This document shows positions 27,491 through 36,042 of a stretch of DNA of 64,000 nt, in pieces. Position numbers and translations under genes: made by a program. The stretch is taken from NCBI RefSeq assembly GCF_030409525.1, contig NZ_JAUFQB010000022.1:114239-178238 (forward strand), written 5' to 3'. How positions within the stretch are numbered: the stretch's first letter is position 1; the number at the start of each line of letters is the position of its first letter. Below the pieces are notes generated by a model. The model did no database searches, was not told where the DNA came from, and saw only the letters and a list, made by a program, of their open reading frames with translations. The stretch is from Kaistella yonginensis (GTDB lineage Bacteria; Bacteroidota; Bacteroidia; Flavobacteriales; Weeksellaceae).

Positions 27491-28366
27491 TTATTTCATT
27501 TTTTCAAACGGGATAAAATACAGATAGGGTTTTGCTTTCACAATTGGCAATATAAATTGCTCTCCGGAAATGTAGATGCCTTTGGCATCAACTGTAATTC
27601 CTTCAATTTGTCCAAGGTTTAAAGAACTGCCGAGATAATATTTATTGGGCTTTTCATTAAAGAAAATTCCAGGTTCGGATTCTTTGAAAATGGACAGATA
27701 GACTTCGGCGTTTTTGGTATACCCTACCAAATATAATTTTTGGTTATAATAAGCAGCATCTGTAACGACATAACCTGTGGAATAGGATTCTATTTTCTGT
27801 GCCGCTTGATTGGTGGAAATCGTTGGATCAATCGTATAATGAGTCGTTGATTTAGCGGCCCATTCTTTGGTGAAAATATGAATTTTTTCATTGAGGAAAA
27901 TCATGGCTTCAGCATCGAAATTTTGGTTTAAATTTCTGGGACTGAAATCGACTTGTTCGGGGTAATAGAAAGGATGCTGGCTGATTTTGGTTATCATTAA
28001 AGAATCGGTAAACGGAATTTTATGGACCACCAAATCCTTGCGTGTGCCCAGATTATTTCCGAAATCTCCCACGTATAAATTGCTAGAATCTGAAGTAATG
28101 GCTTCCCAATCTATATTGACTAAATTGGTTTTAAAAACGTTTTCAATCTTTCCTGTTTCTTTACTGATTTCAAAAATTTCGGAACTGTTTCCACTGTCGT
28201 TTAGGGTGAATAGGCGATTGTTGAAAAAATCTAAGCCCGAATTTTCGTTGATGGAGTCGTTTAAAACTGCATTGCGGTATTTATTGATTTTGAACCACTC
28301 ATAATCTTGCTGAGCAGAAAAACTCAGGGAAAAGAATACTGAAAATAAGAGAAAAAACTGCTTCAT
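27491..28366 (-). CDS. Secreted beta-propeller-like protein of unknown function
   Basis: A 291-residue protein with a signal peptide of about 18 residues (ending SFSAQ). The mature part alternates short beta strands with Asp/Asn-rich turns (LFTLNDSGNSSEIFEI, DSSNLYVGDFGNN, AMIFLNEKIHIFTKEW, GQIEGITVDAKGIYISGE), which is the texture of a soluble beta-propeller, as in SdiA-regulated or strictosidine-synthase-like proteins. No catalytic motif is recognised. There is no T9SS sorting domain, so it is probably periplasmic. Confidence 0.7.
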   Translation of the reverse strand: MKQFFLLFSVFFSLSFSAQQDYEWFKINKYRNAVLNDSINENSGLDFFNNRLFTLNDSGNSSEIFEISKETGKIENVFKTNLVNIDWEAITSDSSNLYVGDFGNNLGTRKDLVVHKIPFTDSLMITKISQHPFYYPEQVDFSPRNLNQNFDAEAMIFLNEKIHIFTKEWAAKSTTHYTIDPTISTNQAAQKIESYSTGYVVTDAAYYNQKLYLVGYTKNAEVYLSIFKESEPGIFFNEKPNKYYLGSSLNLGQIEGITVDAKGIYISGEQFILPIVKAKPYLYFIPFEKMK

Positions 28367-28407
28367 TGTTTATTTTTAAAAAATTGACTGACCTTTAATG
28401 AGAAATC

Positions 28408-28500
28408 CTACCCTGCGACTCGGCTTGAATGAAGCTCTTTTTTACGAAACAAGGTGGAGTAAAAAAAGCGGGAATGGAAGACGGAAATAGTCGCCCAAAT
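28408..28500 (-). repeat. Intergenic hairpin element, copy B
   Basis: Read on the minus strand, it begins TTTGGGCGACTATTTCCGTC, continues with TTCCCGCTTTTTTTAC, a 13-base loop region, GTAAAAAAGAGCTTCATTCA, and ends near CGAGTCGCAG. Left and right flanks match copy A at 21556-21662, while the inner hairpin differs. It starts about 16 bases after the YoaK stop codon. Confidence 0.75.
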
Positions 28501-28515
28501 TAAGACTATTTATAT

Positions 28516-29235
28516 TCATCCACGTCGGCGTTTTAGGAGAAGGAGTTTGATTTTGATAAAATCGTACGATAATCCGCCCAACAAAATAGCAGAGCCGAGT
28601 ATTAAAGATTTGATGCCAAAATGCTCAAATAAGATGCCACCAGTGACGCCACCAAAGAAAAACATGGTGATGATGGTGAGGCGTAATTTTATGGATTTGA
28701 GTAATCTGCGTTTGTGGAATTTGTCTTTGTAAAAAAAAAGCTGCGAAAATTCGATACCCATATCGGTGAAAAGTCCAGTGAGGTGGGTGGTTCTAACAAT
28801 TGATTTCGAAATACTGGTGACCAATGAGTTTTGCATGCCCATGGCAAAAAGTAAACTGTAAGCGATGACATCTGGATTTACTTTGATGAGATAATTGCCC
28901 GTGATTGCGATAATAGCAAGGATTATAGCTTCGGTAATGATGGGAAAAACATAGGTTTCGTTTTCCTTGATTCTGGAATAAGTTTCGACCGTGAAATTGG
29001 CGAAAAAAGCGCCTAAGAAAAAGTAAAATACAAACAGCGCCAGATGAAAAGCATTGTTGAAATTAAGTTTAAAAACTTCGTCGACGAAAAAGGCGAAATG
29101 TCCGGTGACGTTGGTGGTTAGTTTTTGGACCGAAAAAAAGCCAACAACATTCACCAAACCCGCTACAAAAGACAACAATGAAGCGATTGCAAGGTTATGG
29201 CTGGGTGTTCTGGTTTTGCCGATGTGCGAAAACAT
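28516..29235 (-). CDS. YoaK family membrane protein (DUF1275)
   Basis: A 239-residue integral membrane protein with about six hydrophobic segments. ASLLSFVAGLVNVVGFF at the N terminus, TTNVTGHFAFF, the central MGMQNSLVTSISKSIVRTTHLTG and GGVTGGILFEHFG are hallmarks of DUF1275. The function is unknown; transport is assumed from topology. Its ATG shares one base with the rlmN stop (TAATG), so it is translationally coupled to rlmN. Confidence 0.9.
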   Translation of the reverse strand: MFSHIGKTRTPSHNLAIASLLSFVAGLVNVVGFFSVQKLTTNVTGHFAFFVDEVFKLNFNNAFHLALFVFYFFLGAFFANFTVETYSRIKENETYVFPIITEAIILAIIAITGNYLIKVNPDVIAYSLLFAMGMQNSLVTSISKSIVRTTHLTGLFTDMGIEFSQLFFYKDKFHKRRLLKSIKLRLTIITMFFFGGVTGGILFEHFGIKSLILGSAILLGGLSYDFIKIKLLLLKRRRG

Positions 29236-30269
29236 TACTCACTGCTTTTGTTGGCCAATTGTCCACAAGCAGCATCGATATCGCCGCCACGGCTTCTGCG
29301 AATCATCACCGTAATTCCTGCTTTTTCTAATTGTCGCACGTAATTTTCTTCTGCGGATTTGTTGCATTGATCGTATTTCCCGTCGCCAATCGAATTGTAC
29401 TGAATTAAATTCACTTTGCTTGGAATCTGTTTACAGTATCGGATTAAAGCTTTGATGTCTTCATCCTGATCGTTAATTCCTTTCCAAACGCAATATTCAA
29501 AAGTGATGATATTTCCTGTTTTCTCGTACCAATATTTCAGGGAATCCATAATATCAGTTAAGGGAAATTTATCAGAAAAAGGCATGATTTCATTTCTCTT
29601 TTTCTCAATGGCAGAATGTAAAGACAAGGCCAAATTTACCTTGATTTCTTCATCAGCCAACATTTTAATCATCTTCGGGATTCCGGAGGTTGACACGGTG
29701 ATTCGTCTGGGCGACATTCCTAAACCTGAAGGTTCAGTAATTTTTTTGATGGATTCTACAACATTTTTATAATTCATCATTGGTTCACCCATGCCCATAA
29801 ACACAATGTTTGAGAGCGGTCGGTCGAAGTATAATTTACTTTGCTGATCGATTAGGGCTACTTGGTCTACAATTTCTGCGACTTCCAGATTTCGCATTCT
29901 TTTAAGGCGTGCTGTTGCGCAAAACTCACAGTTTAGTGAGCAACCAACTTGGGAAGAAACGCAAGCGGTTGTTCGCGTTTCGGTCGGAATTAAAACGGAT
30001 TCTACCAAAAGTCCGTCGTGTAATTTTACGCCGTTTTTTATGGTTCCGTCTTTCGACCTTTGAAGTTGGTCTACCGAGATGGGATTGATAATGTACTCTT
30101 TAGAAATGCGGTCTCTTAACGCCTTAGAAAGATTCGTCATTTCATCAATCGAATGCATATTTTTACTCCAAAGCCAATCATAAACTTGCTTTGCTCGAAA
30201 AGGTTTTTCGCCTAAAGAGACGAAATATTCCTGTAATTGTTCGAGTGATAAAGTGCGGATATCCTTCAT
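29235..30269 (-). CDS. rlmN: 23S rRNA (adenine2503-C2)-methyltransferase RlmN
   Basis: Radical SAM enzyme that methylates C2 of A2503 in 23S rRNA and A37 in some tRNAs. With the start at ATG 30269 (MKDIRTLSLEQL) it has 344 residues, the usual size. The iron-sulfur motif Cys110-x3-Cys114-x2-Cys117 (GCSLNCEFC) is followed by NIVFMGMGEPMMNY and VSTSGIPKMIKML. The C-terminal VMIRRSRGGDIDAACGQL contains the mechanistic Cys. An upstream in-frame start would add only MALIHI and lies in the edge of the mobile cassette; it was not chosen. Confidence 0.96.
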   Translation of the reverse strand: MKDIRTLSLEQLQEYFVSLGEKPFRAKQVYDWLWSKNMHSIDEMTNLSKALRDRISKEYIINPISVDQLQRSKDGTIKNGVKLHDGLLVESVLIPTETRTTACVSSQVGCSLNCEFCATARLKRMRNLEVAEIVDQVALIDQQSKLYFDRPLSNIVFMGMGEPMMNYKNVVESIKKITEPSGLGMSPRRITVSTSGIPKMIKMLADEEIKVNLALSLHSAIEKKRNEIMPFSDKFPLTDIMDSLKYWYEKTGNIITFEYCVWKGINDQDEDIKALIRYCKQIPSKVNLIQYNSIGDGKYDQCNKSAEENYVRQLEKAGITVMIRRSRGGDIDAACGQLANKSSE

Positions 30270-30280
30270 AATATGAATAA

Positions 30281-30751
30281 GAGCCAAGTAAAAAGTAAAA
30301 AGAGCAAAGTTTTTACAACTTTGTGTTATTTACTATCGCTCCAAAAATGTTTTTTAATTCTAAACTTTTAGCAAGTAATTGATCCAATTCTTCATTCTCC
30401 TTTTCATCGAGTGCTTTAATAACTCTTAGCCAATAATTGGATTCCCTTGTTTCTCGTAAAGAAATTTTAACCTTATTTTTAAAATCTGCTATTGAAGATC
30501 CTGCTTGGGATTCTTCGTAGTTAGCACCAAGTGAAGTTGAAGACTTTCCCAATTGGTATCGGATTAATCTAGATTCGGGATCATTTGGAAGCTTCCTTAG
30601 AAACTTCAGACAATGAATTCCAAACCAAAAAGTTCTCTCTAGTAAATCATTCTTTTTCATAATAAAAAATTTCGATTTACTAAAGTTAACCTTTCTAATT
30701 AAATAAAGTACCAGGCATTTCACTTGGTACTTTTTACTTTTTACTAGGCTC
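30281..30751 (-). mobile_element. Cassette with terminal inverted repeats carrying a four-helix-bundle gene
   Basis: Inverted repeats of 22 bases bound the element: 30281-30302 (GAGCCAAGTAAAAAG…) and the complement of 30730-30751 (GAGCCTAGTAAAAAG…), identical at 21 of 22 positions. The only gene inside is the four-helix-bundle gene. A second inverted repeat (AAGTACCA/TGGTACTT, about 30706-30732) sits just inside the right end. There is no transposase, so movement would need an enzyme in trans. No target-site duplication is obvious. Confidence 0.6.
30313..30660 (-). CDS. Four helix bundle protein (23S rRNA intervening-sequence family)
   Basis: A 115-residue helical protein from ATG 30660 (MKKNDLLERTFWFG); an in-frame upstream ATG at 30723 would extend it through an AT-rich stretch that overlaps the element's subterminal repeat. 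LIRYQLGKSSTSLGANYEES and SLRETRESNYWL are the family's signature. Relatives are encoded in intervening sequences of 23S rRNA genes, and the Avd protein of diversity-generating retroelements has the same fold; both are nucleic-acid binding pentamers. No reverse transcriptase or rRNA gene is nearby. It is the sole gene of the inverted-repeat cassette. Confidence 0.88.
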   Translation of the reverse strand: MKKNDLLERTFWFGIHCLKFLRKLPNDPESRLIRYQLGKSSTSLGANYEESQAGSSIADFKNKVKISLRETRESNYWLRVIKALDEKENEELDQLLAKSLELKNIFGAIVNNTKL

Positions 30752-30766
30752 TTTTAAAATACTTCT

Positions 30767-31816
30767 TTAGATGATTAACATGGCATCACCGTAAGAATAG
30801 AATTTATATTTATGTTTTACAGCTTCTTCGTAGGCGTGCATTAAGAAATCTTTTCCTGCAAATGCTGCTACCATCATCATTAGGGTAGATTTTGGCGTAT
30901 GGAAATTGGTAATCATACAGTTTGCTACACCGAAATCATGTGGTGGGAAAATAAATTTATTGGTCCAACCATGGTAAGGTCCGATTTTTCTATTTGAAGA
31001 AACGGAAGTCTCAATCGTTCTCATGGTGGTAGTTCCAATGGCACAAACTCGTCTACCCTCTTCAACTGCTTTGTTGATGATATCAGCGTTTTCCTGCGTA
31101 ATAATGGCTTCTTCCGACTCCATTTTATGCTTGGATAAATCTTCAACTTCGATGGGGTTAAAAGTTCCTAAACCAACGTGTAGGGTAATTTCAGCAAAAT
31201 CAATTCCCTTGATTTCTAATCGCTTCATCAAATGTCTGGAGAAATGCAGCCCTGCTGTTGGTGCGGCTACCGCACCTTCATGTTTTGCATATATCGTTTG
31301 GTACCGTTCTGCGTCTTCTGGTTCTACGTCTCTTTTGATATATTTTGGAAGTGGAGTTTCGCCCAATTCTTTTAATTTCGTGCGGAATTCTTCGTAAGAA
31401 CCATCGTATAAAAATCGCAAAGTTCTTCCTCTGGACGTGGTATTGTCAATAACTTCGGCCACTAAACCTTCGTCTTCTGTAAAGAATAATTTGTTACCGA
31501 TTCTTATTTTACGCGCTGGATCTACCAATACATCCCATACGCGGGTTTCTTTATCCAACTCTCTTAATAAGAAAACTTCGATTTTCGCCCCTGTTTTTTC
31601 TTTATTTCCGTACAGTCTGGCCGGGAAAACTTTGGTATTATTGAAGATGAAAAGATCTTTCTCGTCGAAATAATCTACAACATCTTTGAATTGTTTGTGT
31701 TCAATGGTTTGGGTCGCACGGTTTAGAACCATGAGTTTTGCATCATCTCTGTGTTCTGCGGGGTGTTCTGCCAAAAGCTCTTCTGGCAAGTCAAAATTAA
31801 AATGTGATGTTTTCAT
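30767..31816 (-). CDS. queA: S-adenosylmethionine:tRNA ribosyltransferase-isomerase QueA
   Basis: Transfers the ribosyl part of SAM to preQ1 at tRNA position 34, forming epoxyqueuosine. The 349 residues match the family: [20 protein letters not shown] at the N terminus, [13 protein letters not shown], the [10 protein letters not shown] active-site segment, HVGLGTFNP and the C-terminal [11 protein letters not shown]. It is separated from rlmN by the four-helix-bundle cassette; the two may once have been adjacent. A promoter with -33 and -7 boxes precedes it. Confidence 0.96.
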   Translation of the reverse strand: MKTSHFNFDLPEELLAEHPAEHRDDAKLMVLNRATQTIEHKQFKDVVDYFDEKDLFIFNNTKVFPARLYGNKEKTGAKIEVFLLRELDKETRVWDVLVDPARKIRIGNKLFFTEDEGLVAEVIDNTTSRGRTLRFLYDGSYEEFRTKLKELGETPLPKYIKRDVEPEDAERYQTIYAKHEGAVAAPTAGLHFSRHLMKRLEIKGIDFAEITLHVGLGTFNPIEVEDLSKHKMESEEAIITQENADIINKAVEEGRRVCAIGTTTMRTIETSVSSNRKIGPYHGWTNKFIFPPHDFGVANCMITNFHTPKSTLMMMVAAFAGKDFLMHAYEEAVKHKYKFYSYGDAMLII

Positions 31817-31870
31817 CTTTTTAAATTACGGTTTAAAAATTAGATCCGAAAAATGAGAATTTTCGGAGTG

Positions 31871-31901
31871 CAAATATACGACATTGAAAAGGCAAAGTCA
31901 A
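31871..31901 (-). promoter_or_regulatory. Promoter of queA
   Basis: Minus strand: TTG at 31899-31901, a 20-base spacer, then TATATTTG at 31871-31878, 54 bases before the start codon. No preQ1-type riboswitch fold was seen in the leader. Confidence 0.55.
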
Positions 31902-32012
31902 GTAATTGCCCTCTTTAATAATATTCCGGCTGAATACAAGTTTTAAAAGTAGAAATATTAGCGGTGAAACGAGGTTACTTTAGCGTTCAAAATAAGTATT
32001 GAAAACAAAGAT

Positions 32013-32657
32013 TTACATTTTTAATTTTTCAGGAACGACGATTTGCAATTCCACATTTTTGTATTCTTTCAAAACCACTTCACAGGTAACCGTTTTATAT
32101 TTTTCGATTGCTTTTGAAACAAAATAATTTCCTACTTTTTGTAACTCGCCATCATCTGAATATTCATGCAACCATTCTGAACGGTATAATCCAATTAAAT
32201 TTTTATTGGCTTTTTGTAAAGTAAATTCTTTTTCATTGATCGGTTTCTTTGCTCTTTTGGATGGATAAATTTTCAAGGAAACAACTTTAGGACTATTTGC
32301 AGAAATCTCCGAAAATTCATATCTATAATTCTTCATTAAAGTAGAGGTAAGCAATTTTGCAGTATTGATGTATGTAAACTGAAATCTAATTTCGCCATTT
32401 ATTTTTGTTTCTTTTACAGAAAAATAATGCTCCACATTTTTTTCATGATCGTACAAACTTGCAGTGAAATCCTCTTTGGTCTTATTCAGTCGTAAATAGT
32501 AAGAAAAATCATCAGAATTATTGTAGGATACTATTTCACGTATGTTCTTTGTTTTAAAATTGGTACTTGAATATTTGGTAAGAAAATCAAAATGATAAGT
32601 TTGAGAAAATGCGAAACTGAAAAAAGTTATAAGAATTAAAGTAGAAATTTTTTTCAT
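32013..32657 (-). CDS. Secreted protein of unknown function
   Basis: A 214-residue protein with a clear signal peptide (MKKISTLILITFFSFAFSQ). The mature protein is rich in Lys, Tyr and Asn with an alternating beta pattern and no Cys pairs except one late Cys. A tail of a sorting domain is not present, so a periplasmic location is likely. The family is not recognised. It has its own -7 box and no close co-directional partner. Confidence 0.7.
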   Translation of the reverse strand: MKKISTLILITFFSFAFSQTYHFDFLTKYSSTNFKTKNIREIVSYNNSDDFSYYLRLNKTKEDFTASLYDHEKNVEHYFSVKETKINGEIRFQFTYINTAKLLTSTLMKNYRYEFSEISANSPKVVSLKIYPSKRAKKPINEKEFTLQKANKNLIGLYRSEWLHEYSDDGELQKVGNYFVSKAIEKYKTVTCEVVLKEYKNVELQIVVPEKLKM

Positions 32658-32724
32658 AAAAAGATGGTTTAATTTTTTCTTTCTTATTTAAGGGAAAACA
32701 GCATTTATGTTCTTGTAGATTAAA

Positions 32725-32732
32725 CAAATATA
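32725..32732 (-). promoter_or_regulatory. -7 promoter box for the 214-residue secreted protein
   Basis: TATATTTG on the minus strand, 67 bases before the start codon. Confidence 0.4.
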
Positions 32733-32883
32733 TTATTTTTTTTAAAAAAGTTATAATTATTTTTATAAATCATTTTTCATCTAAAACGCGACCGAGCAGC
32801 GACGATTGACTCATCTGGTTCTTTTTATTTGAATCTTCAAAACTCGTTCCTTAGTTTGCAGAGGAATCGTTTTTCTATTATCT

Positions 32884-32918
32884 CAAAAAAAAAGAAGTTC
32901 AGATTTCTCTGAACTTCT
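32884..32918 (-). terminator. Terminator of the S9 peptidase gene
   Basis: Minus strand: AGAAGTTCAG pairs perfectly with CTGAACTTCT across a six-base loop and is followed by a long T run, just after the peptidase stop codon. Confidence 0.85.
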
Positions 32919-32923
32919 CTAAT

Positions 32924-34921
32924 CTATAAAGTTTCTTTCAGCCAATCGAAAAATTCTCGCTGCCAAACCAAACCGTTTTGTGGGTGTAAAACCCAGTGGT
33001 TTTCGTTCGGGAAATAAAGGAACTTCGCTTTTAAACCTTGCAGTTTCGCTGCCTGGAAAGCTTCCTGACCTTGTTCGTAAGGAACTCTGTAATCAATTCC
33101 ACCTTGAATGATCATCATTGGCTTATTCCATTTGTTCACATAGTTTGATGGATTAAACTCGGTATACGATTTGGGTGTCGGTTCATCGTACGGCGAACCC
33201 CCTAAATCCCATTTTGCGAAGAACAATTCTTCAGTGGTCAAATACCAGGATTTCATATCGAAAAGTCCATCGTGTGCGATAAACGTTTTGAAACGGTTTT
33301 CATGAATGCCTGCCAACATCATTGCACTATAACCTCCGTAGCTGGCTCCTACCACGCCCATTCTGTCACCATCTACATACGCTAAAGTTTTGGCATAATC
33401 CGCCGCAGCTAAGTAATCCTGCATGACTTGGCCACCCCAATCTTTAGAAATATCTTCATTCCATTTCGTTCCCCAACCTGGCATACCACGTCGGTTTGGT
33501 GCAACTACGATATAGTCATTTGCAGCCATCAATGCAAAATTCCAACGAACGCTGAAAAACTGGGTTAAAGCGGATTGTGGCCCACCCTGACAATATAATA
33601 AAGTTGGGTATTTTTTTGCCGGATCAAAATTAGGGGGATAAATAAACCAAACTCCCATTTCTTTTCCGTCAGTGGTTTTCACCATTTTAAGTTCTGTTTT
33701 GGACGGTTTAATACTTTCATAAATTTTCTTATTCACTGCTGTTACCTGCTTCATTGTGCCATTTTTCAAATCCACGGTAAATAAATCAGCATTGTGATTC
33801 ATATCGTTTCTAGAAACCAACAACGCGTTGTTTTGGAGTGCGTAGATATCATTAACATCAAAATCGCCTTTGGTAATTTGTTGAATTTTAGCGTTTTTGG
33901 GATTCAAGGAAAATAGGTGTTTGGTTCCTCTAAATGCCGTGGTAAAGTAAATGGTTTTCGCATCTGGTGTCCAGAATACAGAGCCGGTAATACTTTCGTC
34001 CCAACTTTTCGTCAAATTTGTTGTTTTACCGGATTTCCAATCCATGATTTTTAGGTCATTTTTATCGGCTTCATAACCATCTCTCTCCATCGACATCCAG
34101 TAAAGGTATTTTCCATCTGGTGAAAAATTAGGAGAAACATCATATCCTTTGTTACTTTCTGTCAGATTTTTTAAGGTTCCTGTCTGCAAATCATAAGCGA
34201 AAATATCGGTATTGGTTGAATGGGCATATTCGGAACCACTCAAAGGTTTGGTCACATACAGTAACTGCTTAGAATCTGGAGTCCAAATAAAATCCTCGGT
34301 TCCACCAAAAGGTCTTTGCGGGGAATCCCACGGTTTTCCTTCTAATAAATCTTTGGCAAGGTCAACTGTTTTAGAAACATCAACCACAAAAACATGATTG
34401 TATTTGCCTTCATTGAAGTAATCCCAATGACGGTGGTTTAGGTCCGTATAAATATGCGCCGTAGATTTTGGTGTATCAGCGTATTTTTCTTTTCCCAATA
34501 GTTTTTCGACCAAAACTTCTTTGCTGAAAGCGATTTTTTTTCCATCAGGAGCAATGACGATATTGTCAACTTTTCCCACGGTGTAAAAATCTGACCAGGT
34601 TTTTCCGGCATCTTTAGAAAGATAAATCTGCTCACCCTCTTGCGCGTATATCCCGTTGGCATCCCATTGAATTAAAGATTTTTTTCCTAAATCCAAAGCC
34701 GTTGCCTCGGCATTTTTGATCGTAAATAAAAAGTTCTTTTTGTTGGTTTTTTCGGTTTTCAAATCGGTTTTTCCCACGCTGTAAATAAGGGAATTCTGAT
34801 CGGGTGAAACGGCCGACACTCCTATCTTATTTAGGGTCCAAAGCGTTTCTGGCATCATCACATTTTGAGCATTCATAAGGAAAGGCGCTGCAAAAGCGAC
34901 TAAAGTATGTTTGATTTTCAT
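32924..34921 (-). CDS. S9 family prolyl oligopeptidase
   Basis: A 665-residue exported serine peptidase. A signal peptide (about 18 residues, ending MNAQ) is followed by a WD40-like beta-propeller up to about residue 400 (SPDQNSLIYSV, WTPDSKQLLYVT, SPDGKYLYWMS) and an alpha/beta-hydrolase domain. The triad is Ser527 in GASYGGYS, Asp610 in GGIDYRVP and His642 in ENHW. It resembles acylaminoacyl or dipeptidyl peptidases that cleave short peptides in the periplasm. It is monocistronic, with a strong terminator. Confidence 0.93.
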   Translation of the reverse strand: MKIKHTLVAFAAPFLMNAQNVMMPETLWTLNKIGVSAVSPDQNSLIYSVGKTDLKTEKTNKKNFLFTIKNAEATALDLGKKSLIQWDANGIYAQEGEQIYLSKDAGKTWSDFYTVGKVDNIVIAPDGKKIAFSKEVLVEKLLGKEKYADTPKSTAHIYTDLNHRHWDYFNEGKYNHVFVVDVSKTVDLAKDLLEGKPWDSPQRPFGGTEDFIWTPDSKQLLYVTKPLSGSEYAHSTNTDIFAYDLQTGTLKNLTESNKGYDVSPNFSPDGKYLYWMSMERDGYEADKNDLKIMDWKSGKTTNLTKSWDESITGSVFWTPDAKTIYFTTAFRGTKHLFSLNPKNAKIQQITKGDFDVNDIYALQNNALLVSRNDMNHNADLFTVDLKNGTMKQVTAVNKKIYESIKPSKTELKMVKTTDGKEMGVWFIYPPNFDPAKKYPTLLYCQGGPQSALTQFFSVRWNFALMAANDYIVVAPNRRGMPGWGTKWNEDISKDWGGQVMQDYLAAADYAKTLAYVDGDRMGVVGASYGGYSAMMLAGIHENRFKTFIAHDGLFDMKSWYLTTEELFFAKWDLGGSPYDEPTPKSYTEFNPSNYVNKWNKPMMIIQGGIDYRVPYEQGQEAFQAAKLQGLKAKFLYFPNENHWVLHPQNGLVWQREFFDWLKETL

Positions 34922-34950
34922 TAAAATTAATTTAGAATTTTAGAGTGCTA

Positions 34951-34958
34951 CAAATATA
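34951..34958 (-). promoter_or_regulatory. -7 promoter box for the S9 peptidase gene
   Basis: TATATTTG on the minus strand, 29 bases before the start codon. Confidence 0.5.
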
Positions 34959-34981
34959 GAAATTAAAAAAAAGACTTTTCT

Positions 34982-35476
34982 CTAGTCAAGAGCCTCTTTT
35001 CTTTGCGAAATCACGTTTTCGAAATCGGCAGGATTTTCGGGACTGATCATATAAATCTTACCCGAGTCTACAGTAATTTTTACTTTTTTATGAATATTCG
35101 TCACATACCAAACGTCTCGCCCATTAAAATAGCCGAAATATCCGAACACACCTCCAACACCAAATGTTCTTAGGTTCAATCCTGTTTTTTCAATTTTATC
35201 GATTGTTTCGATTTCATTGATATTAATAATAACAGAACCGAATAAGTTTTTAATTAAAATTTGATCGTCAGAGACCGCAATTCGTTTAGGAATAAAACCA
35301 TACGAAATAAAAATAACGCCATACAGCAAAATAAAACTGGGTATCGAAACCGCAGGCTTTGGCGGAATAAAGAAAAGTGAAGCGATGGGAAATACGATGA
35401 GAAATAACAAAACAATAATCGTTATAGTTTTGGTCCTTCCGTCCATTTTAGCGGTACTGAATTCTTTCATATTCAT
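34982..35476 (-). CDS. PH-domain-like membrane protein
   Basis: A 164-residue protein with two N-terminal membrane segments (about residues 16-37 and 44-62, separated by a Pro-rich turn FIPPKPAVSIP) and a C-terminal soluble domain of about 95 residues. That domain (IAVSDDQILIKNLFGSVIININEIETI) has the beta-strand pattern of bacterial PH domains, with a Gly/Phe-rich loop FGVGGVFGYFGYF. The function is unknown. It lies downstream of the YvlD-like gene on the same strand, 93 bases away. Confidence 0.75.
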   Translation of the reverse strand: MNMKEFSTAKMDGRTKTITIIVLLFLIVFPIASLFFIPPKPAVSIPSFILLYGVIFISYGFIPKRIAVSDDQILIKNLFGSVIININEIETIDKIEKTGLNLRTFGVGGVFGYFGYFNGRDVWYVTNIHKKVKITVDSGKIYMISPENPADFENVISQRKEALD

Positions 35477-35569
35477 TAATTTGAGCTAGATTTTACGCGA
35501 TTTATTGCGTTCATTTAAATACAAAAGCGATTTAAATAGCATAAACCGCCCCATTATAATTGACTTGAA

Positions 35570-35914
35570 TTATTCTGAAGGCGCAATAACTCCGTTAATT
35601 AATGAGGTAACCAGTGACAAGGCAATACTGAAAATAAAAGCCCACCAAAATCCATCAATCGCCATTCCGTCTACAAATTTTGCGGCCAATAAAATGACCA
35701 AAGCATTAATTACCAAAGAGAAAAACCCTAAAGTAAGAATCGTCAAAGGCAGTCCCAAGATTTTTAAAATCGGTGTGACAATCAAGTTTAAAATGCCTAA
35801 GATCAAAGCGAAAATAACCGCTGAACCAAAGCCGTCAATATGAACGCCACTCAAAATTTTGGTTAAAAAGAAAGCGACAATTGCAGTCACCAATAATCGG
35901 ATAATTAAATTCAT
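35570..35914 (-). CDS. YvlD-like membrane protein (phage holin family 4 type)
   Basis: A 114-residue protein with four hydrophobic segments and little else. MNLIIRLLVTAIVAFFLTK, the central ALILGILNLIVTPILKILGLP and the C-terminal SLINGVIAPSE match the YvlD/DUF-type membrane family that databases label phage holin. There is no phage context here; a chromosomal role in envelope stress, as proposed for YvlD in Bacillus, is possible but unproven. Confidence 0.85.
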   Translation of the reverse strand: MNLIIRLLVTAIVAFFLTKILSGVHIDGFGSAVIFALILGILNLIVTPILKILGLPLTILTLGFFSLVINALVILLAAKFVDGMAIDGFWWAFIFSIALSLVTSLINGVIAPSE

Positions 35915-35973
35915 AATCTATTTTTTTATAAAATTAAAAAATTAAAGTGACTCCGCAAGAACTTATCGCCTTT

Positions 35974-35981
35974 TATATTTG
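35974..35981 (+). promoter_or_regulatory. -7 promoter box for the M28 peptidase gene
   Basis: TATATTTG, 61 bases before the start codon. Confidence 0.5.
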
Positions 35982-36042
35982 CCCATGAACGCGAAGTTGC
36001 TTCGAATAAATTTTATTATCTTCATCGCAAAAATTATATTCA

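Noticed and set aside
31817..31870. preQ1 riboswitch in the queA leader
   Set aside because: The leader is short and AT-rich, with no preQ1-I or preQ1-II type fold seen.
35570..35914. Prophage remnant suggested by the holin-like protein
   Set aside because: No other phage gene is nearby; the family is chromosomal in many bacteria and the label is historical.
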